In this document: positions 10,401 through 17,798 of the stretch, piece after piece
Numbering within the stretch: the first letter of the stretch is position 1
How the letters are laid out: the number at the start of each line of letters is the position of its first letter
From: Larkinella humicola
GTDB lineage: Bacteria; Bacteroidota; Bacteroidia; Cytophagales; Spirosomataceae
Length of the DNA stretch: 64,000 bases
NCBI RefSeq assembly: GCF_008727875.1
Contig: NZ_VTWS01000010.1
Coordinates: 124,001 to 188,000, forward strand
Reading direction: 5' to 3'
Program-made: the position numbers and the translations under genes
The notes under the pieces: generated by a model
Told to the model about the DNA's origin: nothing
Databases searched by the model: none
The model's input: the letters and a program-made list of their open reading frames with translations, nothing else

Positions 10401-10523
10401 AGTGACGTCGTTTCCATGAAGCAAATGGATGCTTCGATGATGCCATCCGGTTTGCAGGAAAATATGTCTACGCAGGAACTGGTCGATTTAGTGGATTACT
10501 TATCGAGTTTAAAGAAAAAATAG
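7413..10523 (+). CDS. PVC-type membrane dehydrogenase with HEAT repeats and C-terminal cytochrome c
   Basis: 1036 aa. Residues about 15-34 are a signal anchor. Residues about 60-430 form a beta-propeller of the glucose/sorbosone-dehydrogenase kind seen in PVC-type dehydrogenases (VAPGLEAKLFAAEPMLTNPTNIDVDARGRVWV-like start, NFRNNFEVALD, VCVAPDGSLLISDWYDPGVGGH). Residues about 440-880 are HEAT repeats. The C-terminal heme domain has C913-S-I-C916-H917. The family is thought to oxidise carbohydrates or alcohols in the periplasm and pass electrons to c-type carriers; substrate unknown. It follows apbE by 65 nt, and the next gene starts 14 nt after its stop. Confidence 0.9.
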   Translation: MNSTRYSSFFRLSRRALAWSTAGLIVGGVLVGAWQNDNLNQASSEYLDRLFAGLSDDDKHDPKYAVGSLNVAPGLEAKLFAAEPMLTNPTNIDVDARGRVWVCEAYNYRANISGNPTRPEGDRILILEDTNGDGQADVTKTFYQGPELVSPLGVWVQGNKVIVSDSPNVFVFTDENGDDKADKKELLFTGLSGADHDHGMHSFVFGPDGKWYFNFGNEGKQIRDKDGKAIFDRTTGKEIDTKNYRQGMVFRCNPDGSEMEVLGQNFRNNFEVALDSYGTMWQSDNDDDGNKGVRINYVMEYGNYGYTDEMTGAGWRVNRTNLEATIPLQHWHLNDPGVVPNLLQTGAGSPTGIILYEGKLLPEVFQGQMIHCDAGPNIVRSYPVTKDGAGYKATIVPLLEGVRDQWFRPSDVCVAPDGSLLISDWYDPGVGGHQAGDQNRGRVYRVAPPNTPYKIPKVDLATTAGAVEALQSPNMAIRYAAWNKLHDLGVKAEKDLAKLYKTSPDPRMKARALWLLSKLDGKGKKYIETALKESDPNLRITGLRAARELKTDIIPYVKQLVNDMDPQVRRECAIALRRNTSPEAPDLWAQLAAKHDGKDRWYLEALGIGADGQWDTYYAAWLKRSGANPVATDAGKDIVWRARTKESVPLLASLAGDSKTDLTSRLRYFRAFDFNPGATEKSTALLSILKSNPNDVQITKLALRHLDQNFVKNSPEAMASLTKLLDETYGKPEYMEMVSRYEPVAENPRLLALSQKQFNDIVGRDATRQLLKQGGGKQVWEILNGSNPEAAINMVSALRWVGTKESLEMLKTIALDEKRPTLLRKEATRAIGGSNDGEEMILSLLRSGQIKPEYKTAAVQGVANTWRKKVRTEAASYLDGAKGAEGKKLPAIPDLLAMTGDAGRGMTVFKTNCSICHQINSEGMDFGPKLSEIGSKLPKEGQYLSILYPDAGVSFGYEGFEVKFKDGSTVSGIISSKTETDLQMKFPGGVVSDYKMSDVVSMKQMDASMMPSGLQENMSTQELVDLVDYLSSLKKK

Positions 10524-10537
10524 AACCTTCCTTTATC

Positions 10538-11476
10538 ATGATTCAACGACGCGATTTTGTCAAATCAACGTTAGGCCTTGTCGGTGCAACGCTTGCCGGC
10601 ACTGCCCTGGCGGGTACGAACGCTGTACAGCCGCAGACGGTGGTGAAAAACAAGTTCAAATTACAATATGCCCCCCACTTCGGGATGTTTACGAACAGTG
10701 CCGGGAAAGATGTGATCGACCAGCTAAAATTCATGGCCGACAACGGTTTTACGGCCCTGGAAGACAACGGCATGATGGGGCGTCCGGTGGAGGAGCAGGA
10801 GAAAATCGCGAAGGAAATGACCCGGCTGGGCATGAAAATGGGCGTTTTTGTGGTCGACAAAGGCGGGAACGGACAGAATACGCTCGCGGCTGGCAAACAG
10901 GAGTTCATCGACATTTTTCTGAATGGCTGCAAAAAAGCCGTCGAGGTGGCCAAACGCGTGAATGCGAAATTCATGACGGTGGTTCCCGGTGATTTCCAGC
11001 GCAATCTGCCCATCGGCATTCAAACCGGCCACGTGATCGACGCCCTGCGCCGGGGATCTGACATTCTGGCCCCCAACGGGTTGACGATGGTGCTGGAACC
11101 GCTGAGCGACACGCCAAACCTGTTTTTACGCACTTCCGATCAGACCTACGAGATTTGCCGCGCCGTCAACAGCCCGGCCTGCAAAATCCTGTTCGACGTC
11201 TACCACATGCAGAAAAACGAAGGGCACATCATTCCGCACATCGACTGGTGCTGGAGCGAAATCGGCTATTTCCAGATCGGCGACAATCCGGGCCGGAAGG
11301 AGCCAACGACGGGCGAAATCAATTACAAGAATGTTTTCAAACACGTGTACGAAAAAGGTAAAGCCGAAAACAAGGACTTTATCTGGGGCATGGAACACGG
11401 CAATGCCTTTCCGGGCAAAGAAGGCGAAACCGCTTTGATCAAAGCCTACGTCGAGTCAGATAGCTTTACGGTTTAG
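10538..11476 (+). CDS. Hydroxypyruvate-isomerase-like TIM-barrel protein, Tat-exported
   Basis: 312 aa with a Tat-type signal (MIQRRDFVKSTLGLVG...ALAG). The barrel carries Hyi-like blocks: a metal Glu in MVLEPLSDTP, ILFDVYHMQ, and FQIGDNPGRKEPTTGEINY, plus GMEHGN near the end. The nearest family pattern is hydroxypyruvate isomerase (Hyi) in the AP-endonuclease-2/xylose-isomerase-like superfamily. An exported member is unlikely to be a housekeeping isomerase. In this setting, 14 nt behind a periplasmic dehydrogenase, an isomerase, epimerase or lyase acting on an oxidised sugar is more plausible; that role is inference. Confidence 0.85.
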   Translation: MIQRRDFVKSTLGLVGATLAGTALAGTNAVQPQTVVKNKFKLQYAPHFGMFTNSAGKDVIDQLKFMADNGFTALEDNGMMGRPVEEQEKIAKEMTRLGMKMGVFVVDKGGNGQNTLAAGKQEFIDIFLNGCKKAVEVAKRVNAKFMTVVPGDFQRNLPIGIQTGHVIDALRRGSDILAPNGLTMVLEPLSDTPNLFLRTSDQTYEICRAVNSPACKILFDVYHMQKNEGHIIPHIDWCWSEIGYFQIGDNPGRKEPTTGEINYKNVFKHVYEKGKAENKDFIWGMEHGNAFPGKEGETALIKAYVESDSFTV

Positions 11477-11481
11477 TATTC

Positions 11482-11516
11482 ATGGCGTGCCAGTCGTCCA
11501 CCGACTGGCACGCCAT
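11482..11516. terminator. Bidirectional terminator hairpin
   Basis: Perfect 15-bp stem, 11482-11496 against 11502-11516 (ATGGCGTGCCAGTCG), with a 5-nt loop, between the convergent isomerase and sulfatase genes. There is no clear U-tract. Confidence 0.7.
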
Positions 11517-11528
11517 TCGATGGTTGAA

Positions 11529-12950
11529 TCACGGTTTCTTCCCCCAATCAGGCTGGCTGAGGTCCAGAAAATCGTGATACGTCTTCATTTCGCTGATCAG
11601 GCGGGTTTCCAGCATCTTCTTTTTTTGCGCAAAAACCGGGTTGTTCACCAGGTTGTTCACTTCGTAGGGGTCTTTGTTGAGGTCGAATAACTGCGTAGTT
11701 TCCTGCCGGTTGACGTTATATTTGATCAGTTTCCAGTTGTCGTGGGTTCGCACAGCCCGTTGAAAATCCCGGTAGGCGTAATAAACCGATTCCCGTCCCG
11801 GCTTTTTGGTTTCTTTGACAAAGGGGAGCAAACTCTGACTTTCAACCGTTGCCGGAACCGGGAGTCCGAGAAAATCCGTCACCGTTGGGAAAATATCAGC
11901 CAGATAGGCCAGCGCATCGACGCGTCTGTTTTGAGGTAGGGCCGGATGGCTCATAATCAGCGGTACGCGCATGCTGTGTTCATACAGATTCTGTTTGCCC
12001 AGCAACCCGTGACTGCCCACTGCCAGCCCGTTGTCGCCCGCAAAAACGATCAGTGTCGTTTCGAGTAAACCGTTCTTTTTCAGCACATCCAGAATCCGGC
12101 CAACCTGGGCATCTAACTCCGAAATCATGCCGTAATAGAGCGCAAGTTCCTCTTTCGCCTGCTCTTCAGTCAACGGGCGCGGCAGCAGTTTCTCATCGCG
12201 CACATTCAGTTCTCCATTGTCGAAAGGGTGCTGCGGGAGAAAATTAGCGGGCAATTTCATCCGTTCTTTCGGGTATAACTTCCGAAACGCTCCCGGCGGG
12301 GTGCGCGGGTCGTGGGGTGACGTGAAGGCAACGTAGCAGTAAAAAGGGCGGTTTTCCGGTGTTCGGTTGGTTAGAAAGTCAATGGCTTCGTTGGCATACA
12401 GTTCCGACGAATACAGATCGGCCTTTTTGTTAGGCTCCTTATATTGCCCGGAGGGATCAAAATTGACATACTGTGGATGCTCCTGACCGCCTTTTTCCGG
12501 GAGGTGCATGCCGCCGAAAAACAGGGCGGCACCCCCTTCATAGCTCCTCGAAAACGAAGCTTTGTCGTTGTGCCATTTGCCAATCGCGTAAGTTTGGTAT
12601 CCTTTCGTTCGGAGGTATTCGGGCAGCGTGGTGTGTTCTTTGGGAATCACATCGCCGGTTTTGTATAAACTGTGTAAGTAGCGGCCCGTGTGCAGCATCG
12701 CCCGGCTTGGGGCACAGAGCGCGCCGTGTAGTCCACCCATCGTCTGCGCCCGCGTAAAGGCGACGCCGTTTTTGACGAGTCGATCCAGATTGGGCGTCTG
12801 AATGGCGTCATTTCCCAAGGCATGGATCGTGTTGTACCGCTGATCGTCGGAATAAAGAACCAGCACATTCATCGGTTTTTTCTGCCCGAAAACCGGGTAT
12901 AAAAAACCACTTAAAAGGAAGAGGAGGACTCTGTTGACGTATTTCTTCAT
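11529..12950 (-). CDS. Secreted sulfatase (arylsulfatase family S1)
   Basis: 473 aa with a Sec signal peptide (MKKYVNRVLLFLLSGFLYPVFG). It hydrolyses sulfate esters, in Bacteroidota commonly on glycans. The N-terminal metal motif is VLYSDDQRYNTI. The sulfatase signature is C79-A-P-S-R with downstream LHTGR, where Cys79 would be converted to formylglycine by a maturase not seen in this window. GKWHND and FAGDNGLAVGSHGLLGKQNLYEHSMRVPLI are the later metal and substrate blocks. The gene is monocistronic, convergent with the + strand run and terminated by the hairpin at 11482. Substrate unknown. Confidence 0.93.
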   Translation of the reverse strand: MKKYVNRVLLFLLSGFLYPVFGQKKPMNVLVLYSDDQRYNTIHALGNDAIQTPNLDRLVKNGVAFTRAQTMGGLHGALCAPSRAMLHTGRYLHSLYKTGDVIPKEHTTLPEYLRTKGYQTYAIGKWHNDKASFSRSYEGGAALFFGGMHLPEKGGQEHPQYVNFDPSGQYKEPNKKADLYSSELYANEAIDFLTNRTPENRPFYCYVAFTSPHDPRTPPGAFRKLYPKERMKLPANFLPQHPFDNGELNVRDEKLLPRPLTEEQAKEELALYYGMISELDAQVGRILDVLKKNGLLETTLIVFAGDNGLAVGSHGLLGKQNLYEHSMRVPLIMSHPALPQNRRVDALAYLADIFPTVTDFLGLPVPATVESQSLLPFVKETKKPGRESVYYAYRDFQRAVRTHDNWKLIKYNVNRQETTQLFDLNKDPYEVNNLVNNPVFAQKKKMLETRLISEMKTYHDFLDLSQPDWGKKP

Positions 12951-13024
12951 GCTCGGGCCAAGGTTCGTTGTGGCTGACTACTGCTACCAAAACCCAAAAC
13001 TACGGTCAGATCCCTGATAAACAA

Positions 13025-13052
13025 GATAGCCCGACCGGGAGATCAGGCTATC
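13025..13052. terminator. Weak hairpin between the CBM48-like gene and the sulfatase gene
   Basis: GATAGCC at 13025 pairs with GGCTATC ending at 13052, extended by partly complementary bases inside. It lies after the stop of the 13089-13400 gene (minus strand) and could terminate it. No U-tract is visible. Confidence 0.4.
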
Positions 13053-13088
13053 ACACGCATCCGACTGTGGACACGAAATGGAAATCAA

Positions 13089-13400
13089 TTACAAAGCAAC
13101 CACCGAGTTCTCGTCAGCAGAAACTCCGCTGCTAATGTACTTATCGGCTTCCGAATCGTTCAACCAGGTTTCACCATCGATCAGATAGCGGAACTGCGTT
13201 TCCTGACCCACCGGAAGTTCAACCGTTGTTTTGTATGAACCGTCTTTTTGTTTCTTCAGAGCCGTAGCCGACGCATCCCAGCCGTTAAAATCACCAACCA
13301 AAGCAACCGCTTTCGCACCATTAACGGCGTCAGCAGGCAGCGTAAACGTTACTTTGCAAATTGTAGGCTTGCTTTTTACATACTGTTTTGCAAGTGCCAT
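13089..13400 (-). CDS. Stand-alone AMPK/CBM48-like glycogen-recognition domain protein
   Basis: 103 aa, cytoplasmic (no signal). Almost the whole protein is one isoamylase early-set/AMPK-type carbohydrate-binding domain: VALVGDFNGWDASATALKK, DGSYKTTVELPVG and FRYLIDGETWLND are the classical blocks (GDFNGW and the loop aromatics that contact alpha-glucans). The first about 15 residues are basic. Small single-domain members occur widely in Bacteroidota. A role in sensing or attaching to glycogen is family-based; no enzyme domain is present. Confidence 0.85.
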   Translation of the reverse strand: MALAKQYVKSKPTICKVTFTLPADAVNGAKAVALVGDFNGWDASATALKKQKDGSYKTTVELPVGQETQFRYLIDGETWLNDSEADKYISSGVSADENSVVAL

Positions 13401-13647
13401 ATAGAGTAGAGTGTTTGGTTTACGGTTGTAAATTTATATGGAAAAATGAGTAATGCAATGGTTATCAAATCATTAAAACTGAGCTTTCTTGTTATTGTTC
13501 TATTATTCGATACAATAATTTAAAAAGCCAGCGATTGAAATAGAATTTTTCCAATAAAACGATCCGGCCCGTTAAATTGTTTGAACCGCTTGGGTTCAGT
13601 GGCAAGGACAGGATCAAACCGTCAATCGTTGCACAGCGCAACCGTCC
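13401..13647. other. AT-rich intergenic region
   Basis: 247 nt upstream of the CBM48-like gene and downstream of the TonB receptor, both on the minus strand. It is clearly more AT-rich than the flanking genes and should hold the promoter of the CBM48-like gene. I see no long hairpin and no reading frame worth calling. Confidence 0.5.
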
Positions 13648-15945
13648 CTAGCGCACCGTGTAACGAATGCCCAGAAAACCGCGGATGCCCTGGTTAGGGG
13701 CAAAAACGTAGTTTGGGTCGAAGGTCAGCCGGTACGGATTGTCGGGCGTTGCCACCACCTGCCCGTTCCGATCGAACACGACGCGCTTGTCGAACGGGTC
13801 GTTGGCGCGGGCAATGCTGTTGGCCGGGGGCGTAAAATTCAGCAGGTTTTTAATGCCGCCGTAAATCTCGAAACCACTGTTGAATTTTTTGGTCAACTGA
13901 ATGTTCTGAATGCTCCAGGTCGGCGAATTCAGAGCCCGCGGATCGTCGGAGCTCAGCAGTGGCAGCCGCATCGGGCCGTAGAGATTCCCGGTGTAATCCG
14001 TCGAAAAACCGCGTCCGAAATCATACGAAACCGTCCAGGTACCCGTAATGCGTTCGGTTAGCAGCTGGCGTGTTTTAACAGCCTGGCCGTCGGCATCGTC
14101 TTCCACCTTATACACGTCCATGAGCGTAAAACCGGCGTTGACTTTCAGCGGGAACGCAAAATTGGCGTCAAAATTTACACTGACGCCCTTGGAGGTCGAA
14201 TGACCGTTCAGGTTGTCGAAGAAAATCTTGTTGGGATCGGTTTCGTAATCGGCAATGATCCGGTTGGTAAAATAGGTGTAAAACAGCGAGGCATCGATGC
14301 CCAGAAAACCGCTTCCGAATACAATCTGTTTGGTGTAGTTCAGGTTCACATTCCAGCTTCGTTCGGGTTTGAGTTCATCCTGCACCACTACCTGCCGGGC
14401 GCCGGTCAGGGCTGCGTGGTCCTCAGTAAACAGGTTGACAACCCGGTACCCCGTTCCGGCATTCAGCCGGATGATGTTGTCGCGGTTGGGTGCCCATTTG
14501 TACGAAAACCGGGGCGTCAGGATGTTGCCGTGCCGCGAATTGTAGTCGTAGCGCAAACCCAGCAACAGTTTATGTTTTTCGTTGAACGTAAACTCCGGCT
14601 GCACGAAAACGCCGGGTAAAACCGTCCGGTCGGGCTGGTTGGTAGGGCGCAGCGAATCGGCTGAGCGGGTGGCTGGCGTGTTGTCGTCGTAGAAGGTGTA
14701 ACGGAAGGGTGTTCCGACCAGCAGGCTAACCCGGCTGTTAAATTCCTTTGTCCACAGCAACTGGGCAAAAAAGATCCGTTGGGTCGCGTTGAAGGAGGTC
14801 GTGCCGTAATACGAATTCTGGTTGTGGCTGTTGAACGACGACTGGAGCGTGATGTTTTCCGTCGTCGGGAGTTGGTAAGAACCAATCAGTTCCAGTCGTT
14901 TTGTGTAAATGCTTTCGGCATAGAGGCTGTCGGTACCGCGGAATTCGGGCGTCCAGTTGGTTTGCCCGCCCCAGCGGTTTTCATAAAAATACCGTCCGGC
15001 AATGCTGGCCTGACGGTTTTCTTTCCGTTCGAATTGCCACTTGTTGAACACCGAAATCCGGTGTTGCAGCGTCACGTCCGTAAACCCGTCGTGGTTCTTG
15101 TCGTAGGGGTTCTGGTAATTGTAATAGTTCAGACCGATCAGCGAATTGGCTTTGCCAACCCGGTACTTCACGCCCAGATCGGCATTGTATTCCTGCCAGC
15201 TCGTCCCGAAGACATCCGCCGTCACGGTCGGTGCTTTCAGCGGATTTTTCGTGATGATGTTGATCAAACCGGCCACGGCTTCCGAACCGTAGAGCGTCGA
15301 CGCCGGGCCTTTCACCACCTCGACCCGCTCCACCAGCGAATTTGGAATGCCGGATAAACCGTAGACCGTCGACAGCGAACTCACAATCGGCATCCCGTCG
15401 AGCAGCACCATCGTATACGGCCCTTCCAGCCCGTTGATGTGAATGTCGCCGGTGTTGCAGACATTGCAGTTCAACTGGGGCCGAACGCCGTTAATGGTCT
15501 GCAGGGCGTCGTAGATGTTAGGGGTAGGGTTTTTCTGGAAAAATTTCGGCGTGTAAATCTCCACCGGAACGGGGCTTTCTAGCTTGGAAACTTCTTTCAT
15601 CGTTCCCGTAATCACGACCTCCCCCAGCGTATTGGCGGCTTCGCGCAGGTCGACCGTTTGGCGAATGGTCTGGCCCGCCGTGACATTGACGGTTCGCTGG
15701 TAACTGTCAAATCCCACCAGCGAAACCACCAGTTGGTAGCGACCCGCCGGAATGCCGGTCAGACGGAATACCCCCGCCGTGTCGGTCAGAACGCCGAACC
15801 GGGTGCCTTTGAGCGCCACCGTGGCCAGTTCGACCGGTTTCTGTTTGGAAATTACTTTGCCTTCGACGGTGGCCGTCGACTGGGCATGGGCAAGAAAGGT
15901 ACTGCCTAAAATAAACAGAACCGATAGGTATATCGTTTTGAGCAT
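13648..15945 (-). CDS. TonB-dependent receptor, probable metal uptake
   Basis: 765 aa outer-membrane receptor, not of SusC type. Order: signal peptide (about 1-22), carboxypeptidase-regulatory-like domain (about 26-100), TonB-box-like LGEVVITGTM (about 108-117), plug (about 125-235) and 22-strand-type barrel ending GIRGFLGIRYTVR. The plug has an uncommon Cys pair, C160-N-V-C163, before NTGDIHINGLEG, then VLLDGMPIVSSLSTVYGL and VEVVKGPASTLYGSEAVAG. It lies behind the His-rich protein at 16090-16455 (144 nt gap), and a DtxR-like palindrome stands upstream of both. I infer uptake of a transition metal or metal chelate; the metal is not determined. Confidence 0.9.
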   Translation of the reverse strand: MLKTIYLSVLFILGSTFLAHAQSTATVEGKVISKQKPVELATVALKGTRFGVLTDTAGVFRLTGIPAGRYQLVVSLVGFDSYQRTVNVTAGQTIRQTVDLREAANTLGEVVITGTMKEVSKLESPVPVEIYTPKFFQKNPTPNIYDALQTINGVRPQLNCNVCNTGDIHINGLEGPYTMVLLDGMPIVSSLSTVYGLSGIPNSLVERVEVVKGPASTLYGSEAVAGLINIITKNPLKAPTVTADVFGTSWQEYNADLGVKYRVGKANSLIGLNYYNYQNPYDKNHDGFTDVTLQHRISVFNKWQFERKENRQASIAGRYFYENRWGGQTNWTPEFRGTDSLYAESIYTKRLELIGSYQLPTTENITLQSSFNSHNQNSYYGTTSFNATQRIFFAQLLWTKEFNSRVSLLVGTPFRYTFYDDNTPATRSADSLRPTNQPDRTVLPGVFVQPEFTFNEKHKLLLGLRYDYNSRHGNILTPRFSYKWAPNRDNIIRLNAGTGYRVVNLFTEDHAALTGARQVVVQDELKPERSWNVNLNYTKQIVFGSGFLGIDASLFYTYFTNRIIADYETDPNKIFFDNLNGHSTSKGVSVNFDANFAFPLKVNAGFTLMDVYKVEDDADGQAVKTRQLLTERITGTWTVSYDFGRGFSTDYTGNLYGPMRLPLLSSDDPRALNSPTWSIQNIQLTKKFNSGFEIYGGIKNLLNFTPPANSIARANDPFDKRVVFDRNGQVVATPDNPYRLTFDPNYVFAPNQGIRGFLGIRYTVR

Positions 15946-16089
15946 GGGTGTATGGGATCGATCAGAAGGAGTGAAGGCCCGAATGCCGTCAATGCGCGAT
16001 GATTCAACCGGTTATAAACCGGCACACACCGACGCTACTGGCAGCAGGGCATTGAAAAGAATCGCCGGGAGCGATTCAGCAGGAAACGA

Positions 16090-16455
16090 TCATCCAACAA
16101 CCGGCGGACCCCGGTGGGAAAAGTAAGGGAAGACGTACGCGCTCTGAAACGAATAAACCGACCCAAACCGCTGGATGGCCGGTGCGCTCAGAACGACACA
16201 GGCAAACACGAACGGCGTCAGGCCGTCATACAGAACGTTGGTAAAGTTTTCGAGCCAGACTAACTCATTGGTCGTGTGCGTATTGGGCTGGTAAGGACTG
16301 TCGCCAACGGGTTTGAAAGGGTGGGCATGAACGATAATCCGCCCGCTGGCCAGTTTGTGCGCGTGCCGGAAAACCACCGAATTGACCATCATCAGGCTGA
16401 AGAGGATCAGCAGGACGCGGGCAATTTTTCGTCGATAAACCGGCAACCAGTACAT
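16090..16455 (-). CDS. Small His-rich membrane protein associated with a TonB receptor
   Basis: 121 aa, no named family. A hydrophobic segment (about 12-28) is followed by two His pairs, H31-A-H33 and H43-A-H45, in an external loop, and a second hydrophobic segment lies near 76-95. The tail ends in FSHRGPPVVG. Paired HxH motifs between membrane segments suggest metal binding. It precedes the Cys-pair TonB receptor on the same strand, so a joint operon for metal acquisition is plausible. Both the product and the role are inferred from sequence pattern only. Confidence 0.7.
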   Translation of the reverse strand: MYWLPVYRRKIARVLLILFSLMMVNSVVFRHAHKLASGRIIVHAHPFKPVGDSPYQPNTHTTNELVWLENFTNVLYDGLTPFVFACVVLSAPAIQRFGSVYSFQSAYVFPYFSHRGPPVVG

Positions 16456-16473
16456 GGCTCTTTATAATAAGTT
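16456..16473. promoter_or_regulatory. Weak match to the TTATTATAATAAGT palindrome
   Basis: TTTATAATAAGTT here matches the right half of the 18-bp palindrome at 20241-20258 completely and the left half at 5 of 9 positions. It directly abuts the start codon of the minus-strand His-rich gene and lies upstream of the + strand oxidoreductase at 16577. This could be a half-strength operator or chance in AT-rich DNA. Confidence 0.35.
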
Positions 16474-16515
16474 GTAGATTGCGTCTGTAACCATTTTAAC
16501 AAATATAGAGAATAG

Positions 16516-16533
16516 ATTTAGACTTGTCTAAAT
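16516..16533. promoter_or_regulatory. DtxR/MntR-like operator palindrome
   Basis: ATTTAGACTTGTCTAAAT is a perfect 8-2-8 inverted repeat in the divergent region between the His-rich/TonB-receptor genes (minus) and the Gfo/Idh/MocA gene (+). Its layout (TTTAGAC, 2-nt centre, GTCTAAA) resembles operators of DtxR-family metalloregulators. The link to metal control is inference, supported by the metal-type genes on one side. Confidence 0.55.
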
Positions 16534-16576
16534 TTTTTACAGGATTGAATTTATTCGCTTAAATTTCCTTCGACAC

Positions 16577-17770
16577 ATGCGAAAAATTGCCATGCTGGGT
16601 TCCGGCTTTATTGGCCGGTTTTATGCCGAATCGATCCACGGTCAACGCGGACGTGACCGGGTGGTTGCCATCTACGCCCGCCGGGAAGAAAGTGCTAAAA
16701 AATTTGCCAACGACTACGGCTGTTCCATCTGGGGAACGGATATGGAGGCAGTGATTGCCAATCCGGAAGTCGATATGGTGTGCATTGCGTTGCCTAACAA
16801 CATCCACGAAGCGGCCGTCATGCTGTGTGCCAAACACAAAAAAGCGGTGGTCAGCACCAAACCGCTGGGCCGTAATGCCGACGAGGCTTTGCGGATGATG
16901 AAGGCCGTGGAAGAAGCCGGTATTTTTGCCGGGTATCTGGAAGACCTCTGCTACACACCCAAATTCCTGAAAGCGCTGGAGAGTGTGAAGAATGGGGCAC
17001 TGGGCCGGATTCTCTGGGCCAAATCCCGCGAAACGCATCCGGGGCCACACAGCGACTGGTTTTGGGACAAGGAGCAGGCTGGTGGCGGTTGCATGCTCGA
17101 CCTCGGTTGCCATTGCGTCGAGATTGCCCGGAATTTTATCGGCAAGGACGTTCGACCCGTTGAGGTAATGTGCTGGGCGGCCACGCAGGTGAAACCCATT
17201 GATGCCGAGGACCACGCGATTGCGCTGGTGAAATACGAGAATGGTGCCATCGGGCAGTTTGAAGTAAGCTGGACGTTCCGGGGGGGCATGGACCTGCGCG
17301 ACGAAGTGATGGGCACCGAAGGCACCATCTGGATCAACAACTTCCTGCGCACCGGTTTTGAGATGTTCACGACCGGAAAAGGGGCCGATTACGTGGCCGA
17401 AAAAGCCGAAAGCACCACCGGCTGGCTGTTCCCGGTCGGCGACGAAGTGAACGATCTGGGGTATAATCACATGTTCACGGACATGTTCAATGCGGCCGAC
17501 CAGGGGCGCGAACCGGCGGAAACGTTTTACGATGGCTACGTGGTGAACGCCATTCTGGATGCCGCCTATCGATCCGCCGAAACCAAACAGTGGGAGCCAG
17601 TGAATCTGCCGGTTTGGCGCGGTCGCGAAGGGCTGACGCAGGAATCGACCCTGGTGGATTACGACGAAGAATTTTACCTCATCAAAGAAGAGGTTACGCA
17701 CGATGGCCGTCATAAGGTGATCCTGAAGGACAAGCAAACCGGACGGATTTCGGAACGCGACCTGACCTAG
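16577..17770 (+). CDS. Gfo/Idh/MocA-family oxidoreductase
   Basis: 397 aa, apparently cytoplasmic (no signal). The N-terminal Rossmann fold starts at residue 1 with [16 protein letters not shown]. The usual EKP motif is VSTKPLGRN here, so the Lys and Pro are kept but Glu is Thr. The C-terminal substrate domain has the [19 protein letters not shown] helix with the conserved Asp/His. The family oxidises or reduces sugars and inositols with NAD(P). It is followed by a histidine kinase gene only 28 nt away. Substrate unknown; one of three family members in the window and the only one without a leader. Confidence 0.9.
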   Translation: MRKIAMLGSGFIGRFYAESIHGQRGRDRVVAIYARREESAKKFANDYGCSIWGTDMEAVIANPEVDMVCIALPNNIHEAAVMLCAKHKKAVVSTKPLGRNADEALRMMKAVEEAGIFAGYLEDLCYTPKFLKALESVKNGALGRILWAKSRETHPGPHSDWFWDKEQAGGGCMLDLGCHCVEIARNFIGKDVRPVEVMCWAATQVKPIDAEDHAIALVKYENGAIGQFEVSWTFRGGMDLRDEVMGTEGTIWINNFLRTGFEMFTTGKGADYVAEKAESTTGWLFPVGDEVNDLGYNHMFTDMFNAADQGREPAETFYDGYVVNAILDAAYRSAETKQWEPVNLPVWRGREGLTQESTLVDYDEEFYLIKEEVTHDGRHKVILKDKQTGRISERDLT

Positions 17771-17798
17771 AGAATCGGTACTTTCTAACACCACTACC

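Noticed and set aside
13401-13647. Riboswitch or small RNA upstream of the CBM48-like gene
   Set aside because: The region is AT-rich and 247 nt long, but I could not match any conserved RNA motif or find a stable hairpin set.
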